From positions 1-64,000 of the forward strand of contig JAAYNI010000067.1 in the NCBI GenBank assembly GCA_012520995.1: 64,000 nt of DNA, read 5' to 3'. The position numbers and the translations under genes are program-made. The DNA is from Candidatus Rifleibacteriota bacterium. GTDB taxonomy: Bacteria > Muiribacteriota > Ozemobacteria > Ozemobacterales > Ozemobacteraceae. The notes beneath the pieces are model-generated. The model saw only the letters and a program-made list of their open reading frames with translations, had not been told where the DNA came from and did no database searches. Below, piece by piece: positions 7,257 to 17,404 of this stretch (position 1 is the stretch's first letter; every line of letters begins with the position of its first letter).

Positions 7257-9983
7257 TTGAGTTTTACAGCAAGTGAATTTTTTTCTGATGTTATAGCAAT
7301 CGACGGTCCTGCGGGAGCCGGTAAGAGCACAATTGCAAAATTGTTGGCTGAAAAGATGGGGTACAGTTACCTCGATACTGGCGCCATGTACAGAGCTGTG
7401 ACGTACAAAGCTCTTGCAGACAAAATTGACTTTTCCGATCCTGAAGCCCTCTCCCTCTCTGTTGATAGTGTCAGCATTCGCTTCGAGAAATGCCCTGAAG
7501 ATGGCAAGCAGCTGGTTTATCTGAACGGAACTGACGTGACAGACTCCATAAGAACACCGGAGGTTTCCCGGAAGGTGTCGGCGGTAGCCGCCAATCCCGC
7601 TGTCCGAGGCTCTATGACTTCTTTGCAGAGAAGAATAGGCTCTGAAGGCAAGTGGGTTGTGGACGGCCGTGATATAGGCAGCGTGGTTTTTCCTGATGCT
7701 AGAGTCAAAATTTTTCTGACTGCTTCAATAGATGCCAGAGCTGATAGACGCTACAAAGAACTTGTCGAAAAAGGTTTTTCCCAAAACTTGGACGAATTGA
7801 AGACCGAGATAGCTGATAGGGACAAAGCTGATTCGAGCCGCGAGGTTGCCCCCCTGATTCAAGCAGAAGATGCCGTTTATCTCGATACCACAGGCATGAA
7901 CATACCCGAGGTTGTGGAGCGGGCTATTAAAATTATTTCAACTGAAAACCGGGACGAAGAGATCCCAGTGGAGGAAAGTATGACCGAACAAGAAATCAAA
8001 CAACAGGAACAAAATGGAATGTCTGAAGAGACCATGACAATGGAAGAACTCATGGCTATGGAAGACAGCAAGTTCCGCCCAATCTCCAGAGGAGCTATCG
8101 TCACTGGCACTATTGTCACAAAGAACGAAAACGGCGTATATGTCGATCTCGGCTCCAAATCTGAAGGTATCATTGAGCCAGCGGAACTTGAAAATCTCGA
8201 AGGCGAACTTAACCCAGGCGACCAAGTCACTGTTTATATAGATCGCATCGAAAACGGCCAGCCGAAGCTTTCTATTAGCAAAGCTAAAGAGACTGCCGCT
8301 TGGGATGAGCTTGAAAAAGCTTATCATGCTAAAACTCCCATAAAAGTAACTATAGTCGAAAGAAAAAAAGGCGGATTCGATGCCAAATACAAAAACATCA
8401 CTGCCTTCTTGCCTCAGAGCCAGCTTTCTTTTTCCAAGAACAATAAAGACTCTATAGGCCAGACCTTTCCTATGCTTGTTATAGAATTCAGCAAAGCAGG
8501 CAGACGCAAAAACGTTGTAGTTTCAGAGAGAGCTTTGCAAGACAAAGTAAAAGACAAGAGACGCGATGAGCTTTTTGAACAATATAATGAAGGCGATGTA
8601 ATCAAGGGCAAAGTTTCCAGATTTGTTGATTACGGCGTGTTCCTTGATTTGGGCGATGGCGTTGAAGGCCTTGTTCATAGAAACGATTTGAGTTGGGCTT
8701 CTGCTGTTAATCCCAAAGACATTCTCAAGCAAGACGAAGAAATCGAAGTGAAAATTCTGAAGATGGTTAAAGAAAATCGCAGAAGCAGAATTTCTCTTGG
8801 TCTTAAACAAATGACAGAAAATCCTTGGGAAATCGTAGATGAAAGATATGTCGTTGGCAAAGTTTACAACGGCGTTGTCAAAAACCTCATGGATTTTGGC
8901 GCTTTTGTAGAGCTTGAAAGAGGCGTTGAAGGCCTTGTTCATATTTCAGACCTTTCTTGGGCAAGAAATATTAAGCATCCTAGCGAAGTGGTCGAATCAG
9001 GTGAAACGATTAAAGTTATGGTTAAGGGCATTGACAAAGAAGAAAAACGCATATCTTTGTCGCTCAAAGAAACGACCGAACATCCTTGGGAAACATTTGC
9101 AGCCAAATATCAAATTGGGCAGCTTGTAGAAGGCAAAGTAAACAACATGACCACATTTGGCGCTTTTATTGAAATAGAACCTGGCGTTGAAGGTCTGCTT
9201 CACGTATCGGATATGGACTGGGTGAAGAGAATCAACCATCCTTCTGAAGTATTGAAGCAAGATGAAGAAGTTCAGGTTAAAATTCTTAGCATTGATGTGG
9301 CGAATCGAAGACTCTCACTCGGTTTGAAACAGACTACTGAAGATCCTTGGACCAATGTTGATCAAGCTTATAAAGTAGGCGACCGCCTTACTGGCACCGT
9401 AACCAATCTGTTGCCATATGGTGCTTTGGTTAAATTGCCCAGCGGAGTAGAGGGCTTGCTCCACGTTTCAGAAATTTCATGGCAGGGCAATCTTTCTGAG
9501 CCTTCAGAGGTTTTGAAAGAAGGACAAGAGCTAGATGTTTGTGTTTATGAAATAGAAAAAGACAAACAGAAAATCGGTCTTTCAATGAAACGTCTTGAAA
9601 ATGATCCTTGGCTTGACGTAGCTCGCAAGTATCCCAAAGACTCTATTCATCAGGGTACAGTCTCAGCTATTCTGGATAACGGAATAGAAATAGACTTGGG
9701 TGATGAAGTTTCAGGCTTTGTGCATATTTCACAGCTTGCAGAACACAGAGTCAACAATCCTTCTGATGTTGTGAAGGTGGGCGATGAAGTTACTTACAAA
9801 GTTCTTGAACTTGACAGGAAGAACAGAAAACTTAAACTTTCTCTTAAAGAAGCAGCTATTGAACATGATAGCCAAGAACTGAAAAAGTATCAGGCAGAGT
9901 CGGAACAAGGTTTCTCAGATACAATCGGAGATCTCTTTGACCAGGCTGAACTTGCGGATCTGAAAGCCAGACTTGGCCGCTGA
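7257..9983 (+). CDS. cmk-rpsA: Cytidylate kinase fused to ribosomal protein S1
   Basis: 908 residues in one frame. Residues 1-~222 are cytidylate kinase (CMP/dCMP phosphorylation): P-loop GPAGAGKST, DTGAMYRA, VDGRDIG, and the DRDKADSSRE segment. After an acidic linker come seven S1 (OB-fold) repeats, the second degenerate; the clear ones carry signatures such as GVEGLVHISDLSW and GAFVELERG. E. coli S1 has six repeats and no kinase. The S1 part brings mRNA to the 30S subunit. Start is TTG at 7257 with GAGG upstream. An internal GGAGG-N5-ATG at 7970-7982 sits exactly at the domain junction and could also give free S1. Cmk-S1 fusions are known in some phyla. Confidence 0.93.
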   Translation: MSFTASEFFSDVIAIDGPAGAGKSTIAKLLAEKMGYSYLDTGAMYRAVTYKALADKIDFSDPEALSLSVDSVSIRFEKCPEDGKQLVYLNGTDVTDSIRTPEVSRKVSAVAANPAVRGSMTSLQRRIGSEGKWVVDGRDIGSVVFPDARVKIFLTASIDARADRRYKELVEKGFSQNLDELKTEIADRDKADSSREVAPLIQAEDAVYLDTTGMNIPEVVERAIKIISTENRDEEIPVEESMTEQEIKQQEQNGMSEETMTMEELMAMEDSKFRPISRGAIVTGTIVTKNENGVYVDLGSKSEGIIEPAELENLEGELNPGDQVTVYIDRIENGQPKLSISKAKETAAWDELEKAYHAKTPIKVTIVERKKGGFDAKYKNITAFLPQSQLSFSKNNKDSIGQTFPMLVIEFSKAGRRKNVVVSERALQDKVKDKRRDELFEQYNEGDVIKGKVSRFVDYGVFLDLGDGVEGLVHRNDLSWASAVNPKDILKQDEEIEVKILKMVKENRRSRISLGLKQMTENPWEIVDERYVVGKVYNGVVKNLMDFGAFVELERGVEGLVHISDLSWARNIKHPSEVVESGETIKVMVKGIDKEEKRISLSLKETTEHPWETFAAKYQIGQLVEGKVNNMTTFGAFIEIEPGVEGLLHVSDMDWVKRINHPSEVLKQDEEVQVKILSIDVANRRLSLGLKQTTEDPWTNVDQAYKVGDRLTGTVTNLLPYGALVKLPSGVEGLLHVSEISWQGNLSEPSEVLKEGQELDVCVYEIEKDKQKIGLSMKRLENDPWLDVARKYPKDSIHQGTVSAILDNGIEIDLGDEVSGFVHISQLAEHRVNNPSDVVKVGDEVTYKVLELDRKNRKLKLSLKEAAIEHDSQELKKYQAESEQGFSDTIGDLFDQAELADLKARLGR
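7970..7982 (+). promoter_or_regulatory. Internal ribosome binding site at the Cmk/S1 junction
   Basis: GGAGG at 7970-7974, 5-nt spacer, in-frame ATG at 7980 (codon 242). The product would start MTEQEIKQQEQNGM and contain all S1 repeats and no kinase. Confidence 0.6.
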
Positions 9984-10017
9984 ACAGGACTGACTAAGTA
10001 ATGTATATCACAAAGTT

Positions 10018-10046
10018 GCCCCGGAAATTAATTGAGGGGCTTCTTT
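10018..10046 (+). terminator. Probable terminator after cmk-rpsA
   Basis: GCCCC pairs with GGGGC (10036-10040), extended by outer AAG/CTT pairs across an internal loop, then TTCTTTGTTTCTT. Weak but well placed. Confidence 0.5.
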
Positions 10047-10101
10047 GTTTCTTGTGACCTTTTAAGTAATCCCTAATTTATTGCAGAATAAAGGAGACTG
10101 A

Positions 10102-11112
<1,011 letters not shown>

Positions 11113-11131
11113 GCAACAAAAGGTTGTAATA

Positions 11132-11168
11132 AAGAGAGCTTGAATCAAGAGTTTAAGCTCTCTTTTTT
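11132..11168 (+). terminator. Intrinsic terminator between gap and pgk
   Basis: AAGAGAGCTT pairs with AAGCTCTCTT (11155-11164) across a 13-nt loop, followed by a T run to 11168. The pgk ribosome binding site begins right after it. I see no clear promoter between this hairpin and pgk, so read-through probably feeds pgk-tpiA. Confidence 0.8.
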
Positions 11169-11184
11169 CGAAGAGGAGAATTCA

Positions 11185-12366
11185 ATGCTTAAAACAATTA
11201 AAAACGCGGAATTAAAAGATAAAACCGTTCTGCTTAGAGTAGATTTTAACGTTCCTCTGGATGATAATCTTGAAATAACAGATGACACTAGAATCAGAAG
11301 CGCTTTGCCAACCATTAAGTATATAATGGAAAAAGGCGGAAAAACTGTGATTGTCAGCCACTTGGGCAGACCAAAAGGTGCTGTAGTCGAAAAATATTCC
11401 CTTAAACCCGTTGTTAAGCACTTATCAAAGCTTTTAGGCAAACCTGTTAAATTTGCTGAAGATTGCATCGGTGAAAAGGCTGAAACACTTGCTGCTGGCT
11501 TGAAACCTGCTGAAGTAGGGGTTTTGGAAAATCTCAGGTTCCACAAAGAAGAAGAAAAGAATGATCCTGATTTCGCAAAAACTCTGGCTTCTTTGGCTGA
11601 TATTTTTGTCAGCGACGCTTTCGGAACAGCTCACAGAGCCCATGCTTCTACTGTCGGCGTAGCAGATTATATACCTGCTTATGCCGGCTTTTTGATTGAA
11701 AAAGAAGTCGAATATCTTACAAAAGTTACCTCTAACCCTGAAAAGCCTTTTGTCGCCATAATGGGCGGAGCCAAAGTCAGCGACAAAATCCAGGTTATAG
11801 AAAATCTTTTGACCAAAGTTGATACCTTGCTTATTGGCGGCGGTATGGCTTATACTTTCCAGAAGGCGGAAGGATACAAAATAGGTCTTTCTCTTTGTGA
11901 AGATGATAAACTTGATATGGCTAGAGATATCTTGAAGAAAGCTAAGGAACTTGGCAAAAAGATAATTTATACTCAAGATATGGTAGCAGCGAAAGAAATT
12001 AAAAAGGGCGTAGCCACTAAAGTTTATGTTAAAGGTGAAGTTCCTGATGATGAGGAAGCCTTGGATATAGGTCCTGAAACCCGCAAACTTTTTGAAGCTG
12101 AACTCAAAAAAGCCAAGACGGTTCTTTGGAACGGACCTATGGGTGTTTTTGAAGTAGAACCTTTTGACAAAGGAACTATGGCTATTGCAAAAGCAGTTGC
12201 CGCTCTTGATGCAGTCACAGTAGTTGGCGGCGGCGATTCGGTTGCAGCCGTTGAACAAATGGGCGCAGCTGATAAGATCAGCCACGTTTCCACTGGTGGC
12301 GGAGCTTGTCTTGAATTCTTGGAAGGAAAAGTTCTTCCTGGCATCAAGATTCTTTACGATAAATAA
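11185..12366 (+). CDS. pgk: Phosphoglycerate kinase
   Basis: 393 residues; makes ATP from 1,3-bisphosphoglycerate. Visible are RVDFNVPLD, the substrate-binding VSHLGRPKG, the [12 protein letters not shown] segment, GGAKVSDKI and the nucleotide site [10 protein letters not shown] with [14 protein letters not shown]. The start at 11185 (MLKTIKN) has GAGGAG upstream; an in-frame TTG at 11140 lies inside the terminator hairpin and is rejected. tpiA follows after 17 bp. Confidence 0.97.
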   Translation: MLKTIKNAELKDKTVLLRVDFNVPLDDNLEITDDTRIRSALPTIKYIMEKGGKTVIVSHLGRPKGAVVEKYSLKPVVKHLSKLLGKPVKFAEDCIGEKAETLAAGLKPAEVGVLENLRFHKEEEKNDPDFAKTLASLADIFVSDAFGTAHRAHASTVGVADYIPAYAGFLIEKEVEYLTKVTSNPEKPFVAIMGGAKVSDKIQVIENLLTKVDTLLIGGGMAYTFQKAEGYKIGLSLCEDDKLDMARDILKKAKELGKKIIYTQDMVAAKEIKKGVATKVYVKGEVPDDEEALDIGPETRKLFEAELKKAKTVLWNGPMGVFEVEPFDKGTMAIAKAVAALDAVTVVGGGDSVAAVEQMGAADKISHVSTGGGACLEFLEGKVLPGIKILYDK

Positions 12367-12383
12367 TTTCAGGGAGTTTAATA

Positions 12384-13136
12384 ATGACCAGAAAACCAAT
12401 GATTGCAGCTAACTGGAAGATGCACAAAACTATCAAGGAAGCTAAGGCTTTCATGGCAGAATTTCTTCCCAAAGTTGCAGGCATGAAACACACGGATATT
12501 CTGATTTGTCCTCCGTTTCCGCTGATTGCAGCTGTAAATGACTCAAGAGAAGGCACTGATATTTTGCTTGGCGCTCAGAATATGTATTTTGAAGAAAAGG
12601 GCGCTTTTACAGGCGAAGTAGCACCGGCCATGCTTAAAGAACTAGGTTGCGACTGCGTAATCTTGGGACACTCCGAAAGACGCTGGGTTTTCGGCGAAAC
12701 AAACGAGCTGATAAATAAAAAGGTTAAATCCGCTTTGGAACACGACTTGATCCCAGTTCTTTGCGTAGGCGAAAAACTTGAAGAACGAGAAGCTGAGCAG
12801 ACTGACCAAGTTTTGTTGCATCAGCTTGAAAAAGCTTTGGAAGGGGTCGAAGAAAGTTATATCGCCAACATAATTATAGCCTATGAACCTGTCTGGGCTA
12901 TAGGAACAGGTAAAAACGCCACTGCTGAAGATGCTGAAAAGGCAATCAGCCTGATTAGAGAATACATTCACAGCAAGTATGGTACAGATTCTTCTGATAA
13001 AATCAGAATTCTTTACGGCGGTTCTGTAAAACCTGCTAATATAGGCGAATACATGAAGCTGGAGACTGTTGACGGCGCATTGGTCGGCGGAGCCAGCTTG
13101 GAACCCGCTTCTTTCGCCGCTCTCATGGAATTCTGA
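12384..13136 (+). CDS. tpiA: Triosephosphate isomerase
   Basis: 250 residues; interconverts dihydroxyacetone phosphate and glyceraldehyde 3-phosphate. Catalytic residues are visible: Asn/Lys in AANWKM, His in ILGHSERR, Glu in AYEPVWAIGTG, and the phosphate-binding loop YGGSVKPAN. AGGGAG precedes the ATG. Last gene of the glycolytic run; a strong terminator follows. Confidence 0.97.
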   Translation: MTRKPMIAANWKMHKTIKEAKAFMAEFLPKVAGMKHTDILICPPFPLIAAVNDSREGTDILLGAQNMYFEEKGAFTGEVAPAMLKELGCDCVILGHSERRWVFGETNELINKKVKSALEHDLIPVLCVGEKLEEREAEQTDQVLLHQLEKALEGVEESYIANIIIAYEPVWAIGTGKNATAEDAEKAISLIREYIHSKYGTDSSDKIRILYGGSVKPANIGEYMKLETVDGALVGGASLEPASFAALMEF

Positions 13137-13171
13137 GTCACAGCTGGAACAAAAAGATTTCGGAGATAAGA

Positions 13172-13205
13172 CGGCAAAACTCCCTTTCGGGGTTTTGCCG
13201 TTTTT
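13172..13205 (+). terminator. Intrinsic terminator after tpiA
   Basis: CGGCAAAACTCC pairs with GGGGTTTTGCCG (ending at 13200, one G-T pair) around the loop CTTTC, followed by TTTTT. Confidence 0.9.
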
Positions 13206-13231
13206 GGCTTTTCCCGAAAGGTTTTTTTTCT

Positions 13232-14953
13232 TTGAGCATACGCGCAAAAATTATTCTGGCCTTTGTTTTTTTGGCTGCAGCTATTGCTTTTGTGGTCAGC
13301 TTTTGGGCAGCAAATACCATAGGCTTTCAAATAGACAGCTCAGACATGGGCAGGTTAGGCAATATTAAAAATGCCTTTTTAGACTCAGCTTTTAATCAGA
13401 AGCTTGAGTTGGACAGAATTAACCGGCAAATATCAGATACATTTGCAAAACTGGATATTCTCTCTTTTCCCGATGATATCCGAAAAACTATTTTTTCAGA
13501 AATACTGGACTCTTTAGAACTTGATTGTATAGCGATAACAGATAGAAAAAATACATTGTTTTCTTCTTGTGAATTTATTTTTAGTGAGCCGCCCAGCGAT
13601 TTTTCTTATCCCTTGCTTGTTCGTTTTTCCGGCAAAGAAGACTCTAACTATGTTCTGATTTCAAGCTTGCCTTTTAAAAAAAATGAAAACTTGAACCTTC
13701 TGGTTTTTCAAAAATTCAGGGCAGAGCTTCCTGGTGAAAATAACTTGTATTTTCTCTTGAAGAATGGCAAGACACGTTATGCATCAGATTTTTTATCAAT
13801 TGGCAACCAAGAGTTCTTGTCGTCGATTGACTTTGATGAGCGAACAAAACAGGTTGTTTTGAACGATTTTATTTTTAGACTTCGCTCTTATGCTTTAGAA
13901 AAAGATTTTACTCTTCTTTCCGGTTATATGGCACAAAAAGCTATAATCTCCAGCGAAAATATTTACCAGCTTTTGTTCAGATTAGCTCTTCTTCAGGTGG
14001 TCACTTTGATTGTTTTTGGATATTTTCTTGGTTCTAGTTTGCTGGCTCCTTTGAAACTTTTGAATGATACCATTGCAAGAACTTCCGATTATGAATTTGA
14101 AAAAATACCTTTGGATAAGCCTCCAATGATAAATAGCGGCTATGAAATCGAAAATACGGCAAAAGCTTTCAACGAAATGGCAGACAGGCTTACTGAGGCT
14201 AAGAAAACCTTGCTTGAAATGGAGCGAAAACGCAGTTCTGAAGAAAAACTGGTGGCTATAGGCCGTTTTTCAGGCAGCATTGCCCATGAAATCAATAATC
14301 CGCTGGGTATAATTTTGCTCTATGCACAGACCCTCAGAAAAGATTTAAGAGAAGGCAAAGAACTTGATGACGAGGATTTGAAAACAATTGAAGAAGAGGT
14401 CAAAAGATGCAAAAACATAATTGATGTCTTGCGTGTCTATACTAAGAAGAGCACTCCCGCCTTAACAGTTTATACGGCTCAAGACTTTATAAGTAAAATG
14501 AAGGAACTCATTTTAAAGGACCTTCCGCCAGAATTGCTTTGTAATTTTTCTCTTAAAGGCAAGTTTGACAATATAACTCTTAAGGCTGATTTTACCGCTT
14601 TGGCACAGGTATCTAAGAACCTTGTGGAAAATGCTGTCTATGCTTGCCTAGAGAGAAAAGAACCTAAAGTATTCGTATTATTTGAGCTTGAAGGCGATTT
14701 TTTGCGTTTTTCTTTCTCTGATAATGGCAAGGGATTTCAAGGAGAGCCTGACAAGCTTTTCGAGCCTCTGTACACCACCAGAGAAAGCGGTACCGGTTTG
14801 GGTTTATTAGTGATACAATCAATTGTGGAAGGGCATGGAGGGAAGATTTCAGCTTCAAGAGAAGAGGAGTTGACAACATTTGAACTGCTTTTCCCTATTA
14901 ACATGTATTCTGATACGCCTTCCCCTAAGCAACAAGAGGAGAATCACACTTGA
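13232..14953 (+). CDS. Transmembrane sensor histidine kinase (NtrB-like)
   Basis: 573 residues with a TTG start. TM1 at about 8-28, an extracytoplasmic sensor region to ~245, TM2 at about 246-268, a HAMP linker, then the phosphoacceptor helix with GSIAHEINNP (His352), and HATPase boxes: N (KNLVENAVYA), G1 (DNGKGF), F (LFEPLYTTRES), G2 (GTGLGLLVIQSIVEGHGGKI). The sensor region is not a family I recognise. The stop overlaps the response regulator start by 4 nt (TTGA). The two genes form a cognate two-component pair; the genes read with them encode exported and cell wall proteins, so an envelope signal is plausible (inference). Confidence 0.92.
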   Translation: MSIRAKIILAFVFLAAAIAFVVSFWAANTIGFQIDSSDMGRLGNIKNAFLDSAFNQKLELDRINRQISDTFAKLDILSFPDDIRKTIFSEILDSLELDCIAITDRKNTLFSSCEFIFSEPPSDFSYPLLVRFSGKEDSNYVLISSLPFKKNENLNLLVFQKFRAELPGENNLYFLLKNGKTRYASDFLSIGNQEFLSSIDFDERTKQVVLNDFIFRLRSYALEKDFTLLSGYMAQKAIISSENIYQLLFRLALLQVVTLIVFGYFLGSSLLAPLKLLNDTIARTSDYEFEKIPLDKPPMINSGYEIENTAKAFNEMADRLTEAKKTLLEMERKRSSEEKLVAIGRFSGSIAHEINNPLGIILLYAQTLRKDLREGKELDDEDLKTIEEEVKRCKNIIDVLRVYTKKSTPALTVYTAQDFISKMKELILKDLPPELLCNFSLKGKFDNITLKADFTALAQVSKNLVENAVYACLERKEPKVFVLFELEGDFLRFSFSDNGKGFQGEPDKLFEPLYTTRESGTGLGLLVIQSIVEGHGGKISASREEELTTFELLFPINMYSDTPSPKQQEENHT

Positions 14954-16263
14954 AATCTATTGTAATAGTCGATGATGAAGTTAAGATACTGGCTATTTTG
15001 GAAAGGGCTTTGGGAGATGAATATTCTGTAAAAACCTTCTCTAATCCGGAACACGCTTTTGAATGGCTAAAGTCAGAATCAGCTGATCTGGTTATTTCTG
15101 ATATAAGAATGAAGGAAATGTCTGGTATTGAGCTTTTGCAAAAAATCAGGCAATTGGATGAAAAGCTTCCTGTAATACTTATGACGGCTTGGTCTTCTGT
15201 TGAATCTGCCGTGACAGCTATAAAGCTTGGCGCAAGCGATTATTTGTTGAAACCCTTTGAACTGGAGGAGTGTAAAAGTTCCATCGCAAAAATTTTGAAA
15301 AAGCCTCAGGAACTTTTCAAGAATGAAGACAGAATTGTTTACGGCAAAGCTATGAAAGAGATTGAGCCTATAGCTTTAAAGGCTGCTTCCAATGATGTTC
15401 CTCTTTTGATTTGCGGTGAGCCGGGAACAGGAAAAGAATTTTTCGCGAAGGCAATTCATAATGCTTCTTCTAAAGCCAAAATGCCTATTGTTGAGATTCC
15501 TTGTGAAAATATTCTTTCCGAGCTCTTTGAACCTGAGGTTTTTGGGAATCGCAACGATAAAACCAGGTATTTTGGATTGCTTGAGCAAGCAAAGGCTTCT
15601 ACTGCCGTATTTGATGAAATATTTACTCTTTCTGCAAAAAATCAAGCTGCTCTTCTCAAATGTATAAAAGAGAGACAATTTACCCCTATAGGCCGTAGAG
15701 AGCCTGTTAAGTTGGATTGCAGATTAATGTTTCTTTCATCCCGTTCCCTTGAAACCGCAGTTAAAAGCGGCAGTTTCAGTGAGGAGCTTATGTACAAAGT
15801 TTCTGTTTTAAGAATCAGCTTGCCGCCTTTGAGAGAACGCCGTGAGGATATGAAAGAGTTGACAGAATATTTTCTCTCAATTTATACGAATAAACATGGA
15901 CGAGAGCCTGTTTCTCCTTCACCAAGTCTCATAGATAAGCTGGCTTCTTATAAATGGCCCGGCAATTTGAGACAGCTTGAGCATGTTATTGAAAGAGCTG
16001 TGATTTTAAGCAAGAAGCCTATACTTGAAGCTGATGATATAGAATTGCCCCATGATGATACTCTTAACTTGACTTCGCAGTTTGTATCTTCAGTTTCTTT
16101 GCCGGAAACCTTGGAACAAGTTGAAGAACAGATGATAATCCAGGCTTTGGAAGCTAGCAATTGGAACTATTCTCAGGCTGCTTCGATGTTGGGAGTGACA
16201 AGACAGAATTTTCACTATAGATTGCGGAAATACGGAATTAAAAAAGATGAAAATCAGGATTAA
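14950..16263 (+). CDS. NtrC-like response regulator with degenerate AAA+ domain
   Basis: 437 residues, TTG start after GAGGAG. Receiver domain 1-120 with VDDE, phosphoacceptor Asp in VISDIRM, and the LLKPFE lysine. AAA+ domain ~125-370: Walker A GEPGTGKE, Walker B-like TAVFDEI, and PPLRERREDM. A Fis-type helix-turn-helix ends the protein (NYSQAASMLGVTRQNFHYRL). The GAFTGA loop that contacts sigma54 is missing: the corresponding segment reads GNRNDKTRYFG. The usual FRxDLYYRL arginine-finger segment reads FSEELMYKV. It may therefore regulate without opening sigma54 promoters. Partner kinase is directly upstream; it overlaps the next gene by 17 nt. Confidence 0.9.
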   Translation: MKSIVIVDDEVKILAILERALGDEYSVKTFSNPEHAFEWLKSESADLVISDIRMKEMSGIELLQKIRQLDEKLPVILMTAWSSVESAVTAIKLGASDYLLKPFELEECKSSIAKILKKPQELFKNEDRIVYGKAMKEIEPIALKAASNDVPLLICGEPGTGKEFFAKAIHNASSKAKMPIVEIPCENILSELFEPEVFGNRNDKTRYFGLLEQAKASTAVFDEIFTLSAKNQAALLKCIKERQFTPIGRREPVKLDCRLMFLSSRSLETAVKSGSFSEELMYKVSVLRISLPPLRERREDMKELTEYFLSIYTNKHGREPVSPSPSLIDKLASYKWPGNLRQLEHVIERAVILSKKPILEADDIELPHDDTLNLTSQFVSSVSLPETLEQVEEQMIIQALEASNWNYSQAASMLGVTRQNFHYRLRKYGIKKDENQD

Positions 16264-17404
16264 GCGAAGCTTTTTCTCATGCTTTTTGCTCTTAATGAGC
16301 TTTTGCCATTTTGGGCTGCTAGCTGAGGAATTGACAATAAGCCGTCAAAATGCTCATATTACTTTGGATTATGGGAGAGAATGGTATTTTGACGAAATTC
16401 ATCTGCCTGTTAACTGTAAAGAGCTTTGGGAAGAAGCTAATCCTTGTAGGGCGGCATGTTTGAATCTGGGTGGAAAGAACTTTATCTCAGCAGCAGGTCC
16501 TGGAGAAAGTGTCATTTCTTTTAAAAACTGTAATAAGATTGCAGCATTAATAGAAATTAAGCCTTTGACAACACCTGATTCAAAAGAAGTTTATGCTCCA
16601 GTCGGATTGTCAGTAAAGGCTAAATCTCCATCGGTAAAGGCCTTGGAAGATGCAATTTCGGATTTGCCTGAGATTTTTTTGAAGGAAATGACTTCTGACA
16701 GTAGACTGTTTGAATATAAAGTTCTTTTATTGGCGGCAATATATGCAGAAGCAGATAAAAGAGGACTTCGATATTCTTTGGAAAGCAGAAAGCAGCTTTT
16801 TGAAAAAATGATTGCTGGACAAAGACAGTCTGGGGCTTTTTCATATCCGGAGTACACTCCGCAAAATCACAAAGCCTTAACCTTTGCTTTGTCTTTTCAT
16901 GTATATGAGACAGGGCTTTTAAAAAATGAGTTTTTAAAGGCATGCGAATACTTGGAAGAGCTGGAGAGAAAGAGTGACACTCTCTCTTCTGAACAAGTTT
17001 TTTTTCATAGCTTTATAATGAGTTTTGTTTTTTATCACCGCTATCTTGTTTTTTATCCTGATTTTCCTGAATTTCCTGCAAAGTTACAGAAGTATCGTGA
17101 AATATTGAAAAGCTTTGCAGATGTTTCTTCTCGTAACTTTCTTATTCTTGCCAATGGGGCTCCTTTGGTTTTTGAAACTCGTGATTTTCAAAGCTTCAAA
17201 GAAGCGAGCTCAAGGCTAATTGCAGGAAACTCCTTTTCAGATGAAGGTGAGGAGATACTGGCATATAGGCTTGCTGTCAGTTACTTTGGTTATCCAAGAG
17301 GTGAAGCTTTAAAAAAACTAATGAAAAGGGAGCTTTTTTACGATAATCTTTGGGGATTGTTTGCAAGAGTTCTCTTTTCGGAGCTTGAATATTTAAATGA
17401 ATAA
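16247..17404 (+). CDS. Exported protein of unknown function
   Basis: 385 residues with a signal peptide (basic MKIRIKRSFF, hydrophobic core, cleavage probably after GLLAE). The rest is soluble, rich in aromatic and Glu/Lys residues. Residues ~170-260 (AAIYAEADKRGL ... GQRQSGAFSYPEYTPQNHKA) recall alpha/alpha-barrel repeats seen in terpenoid cyclase/A2M complement-like folds, but I do not recognise a family with confidence. It overlaps the regulator by 17 nt and the next gene by 8 nt, so it belongs to the same operon as the two-component pair. Confidence 0.75.
   Translation: MKIRIKRSFFSCFLLLMSFCHFGLLAEELTISRQNAHITLDYGREWYFDEIHLPVNCKELWEEANPCRAACLNLGGKNFISAAGPGESVISFKNCNKIAALIEIKPLTTPDSKEVYAPVGLSVKAKSPSVKALEDAISDLPEIFLKEMTSDSRLFEYKVLLLAAIYAEADKRGLRYSLESRKQLFEKMIAGQRQSGAFSYPEYTPQNHKALTFALSFHVYETGLLKNEFLKACEYLEELERKSDTLSSEQVFFHSFIMSFVFYHRYLVFYPDFPEFPAKLQKYREILKSFADVSSRNFLILANGAPLVFETRDFQSFKEASSRLIAGNSFSDEGEEILAYRLAVSYFGYPRGEALKKLMKRELFYDNLWGLFARVLFSELEYLNE

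Noticed and set aside
7517-9260. Several antisense ORFs of 60-140 codons over cmk-rpsA
   Set aside because: They are shadows of the repeated S1 coding sequence with no SD or recognisable domains.
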